Shown: positions 1 through 4,896 of the stretch, in pieces | Layout of the letters: every line of letters begins with the position of its first letter | Position numbering within the stretch: the first letter of the stretch is position 1 | Source: Comamonadaceae bacterium | GTDB lineage: Bacteria > Pseudomonadota > Gammaproteobacteria > Burkholderiales > Burkholderiaceae_C | DNA length: 8,582 nucleotides | Assembly (NCBI GenBank): GCA_947457975.1 | Contig: CANGYC010000087.1 | Location: 1-8,582, forward strand | Direction of reading: 5' to 3' | The notes under the pieces: generated by a model | What the model was told of the DNA's origin: nothing | Database searches by the model: none | What the model saw: only the letters and a program-made list of their open reading frames with translations | Program-made: the position numbers and the translations under genes

Positions 1-689
1 GCCTGACTGTGGCGCCCCTGCGCACCTCGGCCATGCGCGCCCTCGGTGCCTTCGCCAATGTGTTCGCCATCGAGTCCTTCATGGATGAGCTGGCCCTGCA
101 GACCGGCCAAGACCCACTGGCCTTCCGGCGCCGCCACCTGCAAGATCCGCGGGCGCTGGCCGTGCTGGAGGCGGTGGTGCAACGCTCCGAGTGGTGGGGC
201 CGCCGTGCAGAGGAACCCGAGGGTGTGGGCCACGGCCTGGCCTGGGCCCGCTACAAAAATTCCGGCGCCTGGTGCGCAGTGATCGCGCGCGTGCAGGTGG
301 ACGAGCAGGTGAGGGTGCTCGACCTGGACGTGGCGGTCGATGTCGGCATGGTGGTCGACCTCGACGGCGTGATCAACCAGATCGAGGGCGGCGCCATCCA
401 GAGCACCAGCTGGGCCCTTAAAGAGCAGGTCACCTTTGACCGCGAGGCCATCACCAGCAACGAGTGGCTCACCTACCCCGTGTTGCGCTTCAGTGAAGTG
501 CCCCGCGTGCGCGTGCACGTCATCGACCGGCCGGACGAGCCGCCCATTGGGGCCGGCGAAGCCGCCCAGGGCCCCGTGGCGGCCGCACTGGCCAATGCCG
601 TGCACGACGCGCTGGGTGTGCGCGTGCGCGAGCTGCCCCTGAGCCCCGACGCGCTGCTGCGCGCTGTGCATGCCTCGGAGGCCGCATGA
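1..689 (+). CDS. Xanthine dehydrogenase-family molybdopterin-binding subunit, C-terminal part (5' end outside window)
   Basis: This is the last ~228 codons of the large molybdenum-cofactor subunit of a hydroxylase. The frame is open to the left edge (L-T-V-A-P before the first GTG at 9), so the true start lies upstream; members of the two-subunit IorB/NicB-like group are usually about 700 residues or more. The block MRALGAFANVFAIESFMDELA followed by G-x-D-P-x-x-F-R is typical of the family. The segment PIGAGEAAQGPVAAALANAV (from about base 543) carries the G-x-G-E whose Glu (codon 558-560) corresponds to the conserved active-site glutamate that assists water attack on the substrate carbon. 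Such enzymes hydroxylate N-heterocycles or oxidise aldehydes. The stop overlaps the next start (ATGA, 686-689), as expected for translationally coupled subunits. Resemblance to nicotinate dehydrogenase and isoquinoline oxidoreductase subunits is my reading; the substrate is unknown. Confidence 0.9.
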   Translation, partial: LTVAPLRTSAMRALGAFANVFAIESFMDELALQTGQDPLAFRRRHLQDPRALAVLEAVVQRSEWWGRRAEEPEGVGHGLAWARYKNSGAWCAVIARVQVDEQVRVLDLDVAVDVGMVVDLDGVINQIEGGAIQSTSWALKEQVTFDREAITSNEWLTYPVLRFSEVPRVRVHVIDRPDEPPIGAGEAAQGPVAAALANAVHDALGVRVRELPLSPDALLRAVHASEAA

Positions 690-1171
690 GTACCCCAAAG
701 GATTCCAAGCCCATGTTCCATGTCAACGGACAAGCCGTGCACTTTGACGGCGATGACAAAACCCCCTTGCTGTCGGTGCTGCGCGATGAACTGGCCTTGA
801 GCGGCCCCAAGTTCGGCTGCGGCCAGGGCGAATGCGGCGCCTGCATGGTGCTGGTCGATGGCCAGCCGCAGACCTCGTGCAACCTGCCGGTGTGGTCGCT
901 CCAGGGCCGCCAGGTGCGCACGCTCGAAGGCCTGGGCACGCCCGAGCGCCCCCATCCCGTGCAGACAGCTTTTCTTGAGGAGCGTGCTGCCCAGTGCGGC
1001 TACTGCGTCTCGGGGGTGATCACCTCTGCGGCTGCGCTGCTCGAGCGCCAGCCGGCGCCCCGTCGTGAGGACATCGTCCAGGCCCTGGAAAAACACCTGT
1101 GCCGCTGCGGCGCGCACAACCGCATGGTGCGCGCCATCGAGCGTGCCGCCACGTCTCCTTCTGCTTCCTGA
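686..1171 (+). CDS. [2Fe-2S]-binding small subunit of molybdenum hydroxylase
   Basis: A 161-residue electron-transfer subunit partnering the upstream molybdopterin subunit. It has the two domains of the family. The N-terminal plant-type ferredoxin domain has ligands C45, C50, C53 (motif GCGQGECGAC) and C65. The C-terminal helical [2Fe-2S]-binding domain has ligands C104, C107 (CGYC), C139 and C141 (CRCG). All eight cluster cysteines are present and the length is normal, so the protein should be functional. It passes electrons from the Mo centre to an acceptor. No FAD subunit lies downstream, which fits the two-subunit IorAB/NicAB layout, though an upstream FAD gene cannot be excluded. The start at 686 overlaps the preceding stop. 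M10 is a possible alternative start, but the coupled ATG is preferred. The C-terminal CRCGAHNRMVRAIERA matches the usual CRCGT-x-x-R-I pattern with small changes. Confidence 0.95.
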   Translation: MSTPKDSKPMFHVNGQAVHFDGDDKTPLLSVLRDELALSGPKFGCGQGECGACMVLVDGQPQTSCNLPVWSLQGRQVRTLEGLGTPERPHPVQTAFLEERAAQCGYCVSGVITSAAALLERQPAPRREDIVQALEKHLCRCGAHNRMVRAIERAATSPSAS

Positions 1172-1179
1172 AAGATTCC

Positions 1180-2292
1180 ATGTTGAAGAATTGGCTCAAT
1201 CCCTCCGCACACAGCCATTCGGGCCGCGGTTTCTGGTTCTGTGGCTGCTCGGGCCTGCCCGTGGCGCCCGAAGGCAGTGGCGGCGCCTCGCCACGCCGTG
1301 CGCCGGTGGTGATCCGCGGTAAGCGTGCCCGCACGGTGGACGTGCATGCACACTGCTATTTCCAGGGGGCGCTCGAGCTCATGGGTGACGAAGCCAAGGC
1401 CGTGCTGCCGCCGGTCAAAGGCGTGCCCGAGCACTTCCTGCAGGTGGACCAGCAGTTGGCGGCCCGCTTCGAGGCCATGGACCGCATGGGCGTGGATCTG
1501 CAGGTGCTCAGCATCAACCCCTTTTGGTACAAGAAAGACAAGGAAACGGCCGAGGCGATCTGCCGCATTCACAACGACAACCTGGCCGAGCTCAGCGCCC
1601 GCCACCCCAAGCGCCTGGCTGGTTTTGCCTCGCTGCCCATGCAGTTCCCCGAGCTGGCCGTGGCCATGCTGGAGGAGGCGGTGCGCAAGCAGGGCCTCAA
1701 GGGCGCGGCCATCGGCGGCAGCGTGGCAGGTCAGGACTTCGCTCTGTCTCAATTCCATCCGGTGCTGGCCAAGGCGCAGGAGCTGGGCGTGATGCTGTTC
1801 ATCCACCCGCAGAGCACACCCGAGCTGCAGGCGCGCTTGAAAGGCAATGGCTGGTTGTCGAATGTGATCGGCAACCCGCTGGACACCACGATCGCGCTGC
1901 AAAAACTCATCTTCGAGGGCGTGTTCGACAAGTTCCCCGAGCTCAAGGTGCTGGGTGCGCACGGCGGCGGTTTCCTGGGCTCGTACGCGCCGCGCATGGA
2001 CCGCAGCTGCTTTGTCTCGCCGCAGAACTGCAACCCCGAGATCGTGCTCAAGAAAAAGCCGACCGAGTACATCCGCCAGATCTATTTCGATGCCCTGGTC
2101 TTCACCGGCGAGGCCCTGCGCCACCTGGCTGCCGAGGTGGGCAGCTCGCAGATCATGATCGGCACCGACCACCCCATCCCCTGGGAGGACGACCCGGTGG
2201 GCCACATCATGGCCACCCCGGAGCTCAGCGACGATGACCGGCTCGCCATTCTGGGCGAGAACGCCATTCGCGCCCTCGGCCTCTCACTCTGA
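1180..2292 (+). CDS. Amidohydrolase of the ACMSD/decarboxylase type (amidohydrolase_2)
   Basis: A 370-residue metal-dependent TIM-barrel enzyme. Visible metal and active-site residues are H56-x-H58 (VDVHAHC), H209 (FIHPQS), H261 (GAHGGGF) and D330 (GTDHP). Their order and spacing resemble aminocarboxymuconate-semialdehyde decarboxylase, gamma-resorcylate decarboxylase and related zinc or manganese decarboxylases and hydrolases. Many relatives remove a carboxylate from an aromatic or ring-opened acid, so decarboxylation of a product of the upstream hydroxylase is a reasonable inference. The start is ATG 1180, 8 bp after the preceding stop, with only a weak AAAG ribosome site; the frame is open further upstream to 1099 but that part overlaps the previous gene. 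Odd feature: about 50 residues precede the HxH motif, which usually lies within the first ~10, and this extension contains H11-x-H13 and C21-x-C23. In-frame GTG codons at 1306, 1309 and 1336 could be later starts but lack a clear ribosome site. Confidence 0.88.
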   Translation: MLKNWLNPSAHSHSGRGFWFCGCSGLPVAPEGSGGASPRRAPVVIRGKRARTVDVHAHCYFQGALELMGDEAKAVLPPVKGVPEHFLQVDQQLAARFEAMDRMGVDLQVLSINPFWYKKDKETAEAICRIHNDNLAELSARHPKRLAGFASLPMQFPELAVAMLEEAVRKQGLKGAAIGGSVAGQDFALSQFHPVLAKAQELGVMLFIHPQSTPELQARLKGNGWLSNVIGNPLDTTIALQKLIFEGVFDKFPELKVLGAHGGGFLGSYAPRMDRSCFVSPQNCNPEIVLKKKPTEYIRQIYFDALVFTGEALRHLAAEVGSSQIMIGTDHPIPWEDDPVGHIMATPELSDDDRLAILGENAIRALGLSL

Positions 2293-2315
2293 CCCTAGCC
2301 TCTACAAAAACCCTC

Positions 2316-2321
2316 AAGGAG
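2316..2321 (+). promoter_or_regulatory. Shine-Dalgarno AAGGAG for the Bug-family gene
   Basis: AAGGAG lies 5 nt before the ATG at 2327 and decides the start. The reading frame stays open upstream to 2234, but that part overlaps the amidohydrolase gene and would place the signal peptide internally. Confidence 0.85.
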
Positions 2322-2326
2322 ATCCC

Positions 2327-3328
2327 ATGAAGCACCCCCTCTTGTCCCTGTGCAGCCGGCGCCTGGCGCTGACGCTGGCTGCGGCCGCCAGCCTGGCCGC
2401 CGTCACGCCGATGGCCCATGCCCAGGCCGGTTATCCCAACAAGCCGATCCGCATGATCGTGCCGCTGGGTGCGGGCAGTGCGGTCGACGTGGCCGCGCGC
2501 CTTCTGGCGCAGAAGATGTCCGAGAACATGGGCCAGTCCATCGTGGTGGAGAACATCACGGGGGCGGCCGGCCTCATTGGTGCCGATCGGCTGGCCAAGG
2601 CGGCGCCCGACGGCTACACCATCGGCGGCTTCAATGACAGCGTGCTCACCATGGTGCCCAACCTGAACCCGAACACGCCCTTCAACCCCGTCACCGACTT
2701 TGCCCACATCTCTCAGGTCGCCACCATCGAGTTCAGTGTGGCGGTTGCTACCAACTCGCCCTACAAGACAACCGCTGATCTGGTGCGCGCCGCCAAGGCT
2801 GCGCCCGGCCGCATCACTTACGCTTCCGGCGGCAATGGCAGCCCTCAGCACCTGGGCGGCGCACTGTTTGCCTCGCACACCGGCATTGACATCAAGCATG
2901 TGCCGTACCGCAGCGCCAGCAATGCCGCGCAGGACGTGGCTGCCGGCCAGGTTGATGTGACCTTCCAGGGCATCGCCACCGTGGCGGCGCTGGCCAAGGC
3001 CGGCAAGATGCGGCTCATCGGCGTGATGACCGATGCCCGCCACCCCGAGTACCCGGACAGCCCCACGCTCAAGGAGCAAGGCATTCAGGGCTTCGAGTAC
3101 AGCACCTGGTTCGCCCTGACCGCGCCCAAGGGCACGCCCAGCGAGATCACGACCCGGCTGCACCGCGAGGTGGTCAAGGCCCTGGCGGATCCATCGATCA
3201 AGGAACGCTATGCGGCCCTGGGCCTGCGTTCCAATGGCACCACGCCTCAGCAGGTCACCGCTCTGGTGAGCAGCCAGCTCGCCCGCTATGGCAAGGCCAT
3301 TGCCGACAACGGCATCAAGGGTGAGTGA
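2327..3328 (+). CDS. Bug-family (TTT) periplasmic substrate-binding protein
   Basis: A 333-residue tripartite tricarboxylate transporter receptor (TctC/Bug type). The N-terminus is a Sec signal peptide with arginines at 11-12, a hydrophobic core at about 13-27, and probable cleavage after A32 (AHA|QA). The mature protein begins GYPNKPIRMIVPLGAGSAVD, the usual first strand and ligand loop of the family; the segments GADRLAKAAPDGYT (85-98), YASGGNGSPQHLGG (165-178), HVPYRSASNA (191-200) and GQVDVTFQG (207-215) are further family blocks. Such proteins bind carboxylated or aromatic acids in the periplasm. No TctA or TctB membrane genes lie in the window, so it may be one of the many orphan Bug receptors of Burkholderiales. 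It follows the amidohydrolase by 34 bp and is probably co-transcribed, which suggests that its ligand is the substrate of the catabolic enzymes. Confidence 0.95.
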   Translation: MKHPLLSLCSRRLALTLAAAASLAAVTPMAHAQAGYPNKPIRMIVPLGAGSAVDVAARLLAQKMSENMGQSIVVENITGAAGLIGADRLAKAAPDGYTIGGFNDSVLTMVPNLNPNTPFNPVTDFAHISQVATIEFSVAVATNSPYKTTADLVRAAKAAPGRITYASGGNGSPQHLGGALFASHTGIDIKHVPYRSASNAAQDVAAGQVDVTFQGIATVAALAKAGKMRLIGVMTDARHPEYPDSPTLKEQGIQGFEYSTWFALTAPKGTPSEITTRLHREVVKALADPSIKERYAALGLRSNGTTPQQVTALVSSQLARYGKAIADNGIKGE

Positions 3329-3334
3329 GGCCAG

Positions 3335-3352
3335 CAGGGCCGGCGCGCCCTG
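3335..3352 (+). terminator. GC-rich hairpin after the Bug gene, weak terminator candidate
   Basis: CAGGGC (3335-3340) pairs with GCCCTG (3347-3352) around the 6-nt loop CGGCGC, starting 6 nt after the stop codon. Only three T's follow, after GC, so it may stabilise the 3' end rather than terminate alone. Confidence 0.4.
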
Positions 3353-3366
3353 GCTTTCCTGTTAAA

Positions 3367-3390
3367 CTCATCCTCATCAACACGGATGAG
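3367..3390 (+). other. Hairpin overlapping the next terminator stem
   Basis: CTCATCC (3367-3373) and GGATGAG (3384-3390) form a perfect 7-bp stem with a 10-nt loop. Its last two bases (3389-3390) are also the first two of the downstream terminator stem, so the two full helices cannot form at once. This may be chance or a simple tandem structure. Confidence 0.4.
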
Positions 3391-3414
3391 CCCATTGCAA
3401 TCAATGGGCTTTTT
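3389..3414 (+). terminator. Rho-independent terminator upstream of tRNA-Gly
   Basis: AGCCCATTG (3389-3397) pairs perfectly over 9 bp with CAATGGGCT (3402-3410) around the loop CAAT, followed by a run of T (3410-3414). It most likely ends transcription of the hydroxylase/amidohydrolase/Bug operon. It lies only 24 bp before the mature 5' end of the tRNA. Confidence 0.75.
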
Positions 3415-3438
3415 CCTTGACCACTTTGGTGGTTCCCT

Positions 3439-3514
3439 GCGGGAATAGCTCAGTTGGTAGAGCGCAACCTTGCCAAGGTTGAGGTCGACGGTTCGAGACC
3501 GTTTTCCCGCTCCA
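3439..3514 (+). tRNA. tRNA-Gly (anticodon GCC)
   Basis: A complete 76-nt tRNA. The acceptor stem is GCGGGAA (3439-3445) with TTCCCGC (3504-3510). The D-arm is GCTC/GAGC with the AGTTGGTA loop. The anticodon stem is CAACC/GGTTG (3465-3469 and 3477-3481) around TTGCCAA, so the anticodon is GCC at 3472-3474, reading glycine codons GGC and GGT. The T-loop is TTCGAGA, the discriminator base is T and CCA is encoded (3512-3514). No other tRNA lies next to it. The 3' end is not repeated elsewhere in the window, so there is no sign that it is used as an integration site. Confidence 0.97.
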
Positions 3515-3520
3515 TATCTT

Positions 3521-3551
3521 CAAAACGCCCGGTCCACGACCGGGCGTTTTG
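3521..3551. terminator. Symmetric (bidirectional) intrinsic terminator
   Basis: CAAAACGCCCGGTC (3521-3534) and GACCGGGCGTTTTG (3538-3551) form a perfect 14-bp stem around the loop CAC. The A-run on one arm and T-run on the other give a usable U-tract on both strands. It ends the tRNA-Gly transcript on the + strand, and also the convergent acyltransferase transcript, whose stop codon is at 3571 on the - strand. Confidence 0.9.
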
Positions 3552-3570
3552 CTTTGGTGGCGCCCCTTTT

Positions 3571-4497
3571 TTAAAAATAGGTGCCCGCCAGCGTCAGCAC
3601 CTGGCCACCGGTGCCCAGCTTGAAGCGGGAGATGCCGGGCAGCTCGTGCGTGTTCACGCCGCCCAGGTCGAGTTGCTCGAAACCTTGGCCCTGCAGGTGT
3701 TCGATGGCCCGCCACAGCAGCAGGTTGTGCACGTTCAGGCGCCGGCCTTCGTCGCTGGACCAGCCCATGTGGTAAGTGGCACAGCGTCCATGAAAGAGGA
3801 AGAGCATGGCGCCGGCCAGCTCCTTGCCTTGCCGGGCGGTGCTCATCACATAGGCCTGCGAGGGCTTGTCATGGGCATCGATGTAGGCGCCCACCAGCTC
3901 GGTGGGCAGGCCATGAAAGCCCCGGCTCATGCGCTGCTCGCCTTCGCGCCTAAGCAACTGTTCACAGGCCTGCCGGTCAGCCTGGACCTGCACCCGCAGG
4001 CTGAGCTCGGCTTCGGCCTTGGCCAGGCGGTTGCGCCACTTGCCGTCCAGGTCGGCCCGCAGGGCCGCCGTGCTGCGGCGCAGGTCGCACAACACGGTGG
4101 AATAGCCGGTCATCACACGGTGGAGCCTGGCCATCTCTTGGGCCTGCAGCTCCTGCGCCCCGGTATTGGGTGAGAGCAGGGCGATGCGCAGTGGCCGCAC
4201 CGGCACTGAGCGCTGCAGTTCGCGGTAAGCCTCTTGTCGCTCTGCGCCCGTGAGCGATGGAGCCCAGACTGGCCCGCGCGTGCATGAAGCCAGACTCAGG
4301 TAGCCGGCCACGCGGCGGCATATGAACTGCGCCAGTCCCCGCACAGCGCCATCCACCTCGATGTGGGCACGGTGCACCTGCACGCCCAGGGTGCGCATGG
4401 CCTCGCCGTAGGCCCAGGCCTGCTGCAGCGAGCCGCCGTGCTGCGTGTGAAAAGCCTGCCAGCCTGCCCGGTCTATCTGATTCCAGCTCACCTTCAT
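3571..4497 (-). CDS. FemAB-like / GNAT-fold acyltransferase
   Basis: A 308-residue protein with the two-lobed layout of the FemAB/BioF2-like acyltransferase group. The first lobe has ICRRVAGYLSLASCTRGPVW (59-78). The linker has YSTVLCDLRRSTAALRADLDGKWR (132-155), matching the family pattern of a 'T-x-x-x-D-L' strand followed by a basic helix. The second lobe has AGAMLFLFHGRCATYHMGWSS (228-248), NVHNLLLWRAIEHLQGQGFEQLDLGGVN (255-282) and FKLGTGG (292-298). There is no signal peptide or membrane segment, so it acts in the cytoplasm. Family members transfer aminoacyl or acyl groups to amine acceptors such as lipid-linked peptidoglycan precursors; the acceptor here is unknown. The start ATG (codon 4495-4497) has no clear ribosome site. 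The gene stands alone, convergent with the tRNA and divergent from the small membrane protein gene. Confidence 0.82.
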   Translation of the reverse strand: MKVSWNQIDRAGWQAFHTQHGGSLQQAWAYGEAMRTLGVQVHRAHIEVDGAVRGLAQFICRRVAGYLSLASCTRGPVWAPSLTGAERQEAYRELQRSVPVRPLRIALLSPNTGAQELQAQEMARLHRVMTGYSTVLCDLRRSTAALRADLDGKWRNRLAKAEAELSLRVQVQADRQACEQLLRREGEQRMSRGFHGLPTELVGAYIDAHDKPSQAYVMSTARQGKELAGAMLFLFHGRCATYHMGWSSDEGRRLNVHNLLLWRAIEHLQGQGFEQLDLGGVNTHELPGISRFKLGTGGQVLTLAGTYF

Positions 4498-4513
4498 GGG
4501 ACCGCATCATACG

Positions 4514-4564
4514 AAGCTCGGCCGCGGTCTGGTCGCTTGCTCCACAATGCGATCTGCCGAGCTT
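4514..4564. repeat. 9-bp perfect inverted repeat in a divergent intergenic region
   Basis: AAGCTCGGC (4514-4522) and GCCGAGCTT (4556-4564) are exact inverted copies separated by 33 nt. They lie in the 71-bp space between the two divergent start codons. The right arm ends 5 nt before the ATG of the small gene and contains its only GAG ribosome-site candidate. A shorter pair, GACCGC (4500-4505) and GCGGTC (4524-4529), overlaps it. It could be an operator or an mRNA stem. No convincing sigma-70 promoter hexamers were picked out. Confidence 0.45.
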
Positions 4565-4568
4565 GACC

Positions 4569-4751
4569 ATGAAAAAAACCGCCGAGCACACCATCCTGGG
4601 CCACGATTTGCCCAAGCCCCGCCTCACGTTGGCGGGGGCGCTGTGGTGCATGGTCTACCTGGGCGTGCCGGTGCTGCTGCTGGGCAGCCTGCTCGATGCG
4701 CTGGCGCAGTGGCTGTTCGGCTGGTGCCTGGGTTGGTGGTGCGTCATCTGA
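4569..4751 (+). CDS. Small putative membrane protein (60 aa), unknown function
   Basis: The product is 60 residues beginning MKKTAEHTILGHDLPKPRLT. A polar N-terminal ~20 residues precedes one clear hydrophobic segment (about 21-42, LAGALWCMVYLGVPVLLLGSLL) and a second Trp/Cys-rich hydrophobic stretch (about 44-60). It ends at the stop without a polar tail. I recognise no named family. The charged start, sharp hydrophobic boundary and codon use like its neighbours make it more credible than a chance frame. A TTG at 4563 would add two residues, but the ATG is preferred. The ribosome site is weak (GAG at 4559-4561). The gene is divergent from the FemAB-like gene and precedes the transporter operon by 145 bp, so it is probably a separate unit. 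It is likely an inner-membrane protein. Confidence 0.6.
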   Translation: MKKTAEHTILGHDLPKPRLTLAGALWCMVYLGVPVLLLGSLLDALAQWLFGWCLGWWCVI

Positions 4752-4754
4752 TGG

Positions 4755-4768
4755 CTGGGCAGGCCCAG
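4755..4768 (+). other. Short hairpin after the small membrane protein gene
   Basis: CTGGG (4755-4759) pairs with CCCAG (4764-4768) around CAGG, 3 nt after the stop codon. No T-run follows, so it is only a weak candidate for a 3'-end structure. Confidence 0.25.
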
Positions 4769-4792
4769 GGCATGCGCTGGTTGTTCAAGTAG

Positions 4793-4835
4793 AAGCCCCT
4801 ACCTCTCCATAACCCTCATAGCCAAGCCCCCTACC
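4793..4835. repeat. Two direct repeats AAGCCCC(C)TACC upstream of livG
   Basis: AAGCCCCTACC (4793-4803) and AAGCCCCCTACC (4824-4835) differ by one C and start 31 bp apart, close to three helical turns. They sit 20 to 60 bp upstream of a possible -10 element of the transporter operon, where an activator or repressor might bind. The function is inference. Confidence 0.4.
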
Positions 4836-4854
4836 CTGACCTAGGATTCCCAAA

Positions 4855-4872
4855 TATAGACGGCCAAGGCCG
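4855..4872 (+). promoter_or_regulatory. Possible -10 element and inverted repeat in the livG leader
   Basis: TATAGA (4855-4860) is a 4-of-6 match to the sigma-70 -10 box in an A/T-rich patch of an otherwise GC-rich region. No good -35 box lies at the usual 16-18 bp spacing. Directly after it, CGGCC (4861-4865) and GGCCG (4868-4872) form a short inverted repeat around AA, which could be an operator near the transcription start. The 145-bp gap before livG must hold the operon promoter if the operon starts here. Confidence 0.25.
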
Positions 4873-4882
4873 ATCACATAAC

Positions 4883-4888
4883 AAGGAG
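4883..4888 (+). promoter_or_regulatory. Shine-Dalgarno AAGGAG that selects the TTG start of livG
   Basis: AAGGAG lies 8 nt before TTG 4897, an ideal spacing, but only 3 nt before the out-of-frame ATG at 4892. The ATG frame stops after 13 codons (TGA at 4931-4933), so the ribosome site supports TTG as the real start. Confidence 0.7.
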
Positions 4889-4896
4889 AGCATGTC

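Noticed and set aside
473..1117. A 214-codon - strand frame across the hydroxylase subunits.
   Set aside because: It is the shadow of two genes with full cofactor-binding motifs.
1000..2205. A 401-codon open frame on the - strand opposite the amidohydrolase.
   Set aside because: It arises from codon bias in GC-rich DNA. The + strand frame has all the catalytic residues and family motifs.
2225..3163. A 312-codon open frame on the - strand opposite the Bug gene.
   Set aside because: It is antisense to a clearly recognisable protein and its translation is of low complexity without motifs.
3417..3445. TTGACC at 3417-3422 as the -35 box of the tRNA promoter.
   Set aside because: The matching -10 would fall at about 3440, inside the mature tRNA.
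3439..3514. tRNA-Gly as an attachment site for an integrated element.
   Set aside because: No direct repeat of its 3' end, no integrase and no change in base composition were seen in the window.
3454..4173. A 239-codon open frame on the + strand running from the tRNA into the FemAB-like gene.
   Set aside because: It starts inside tRNA-Gly, crosses the terminator and is antisense to the acyltransferase.
4496..4792. A 98-codon + strand frame overlapping the small membrane protein gene.
   Set aside because: Its composition is arginine/glycine/alanine-rich and unlike a real protein; the overlapping 60-residue frame has a clear membrane-protein pattern.
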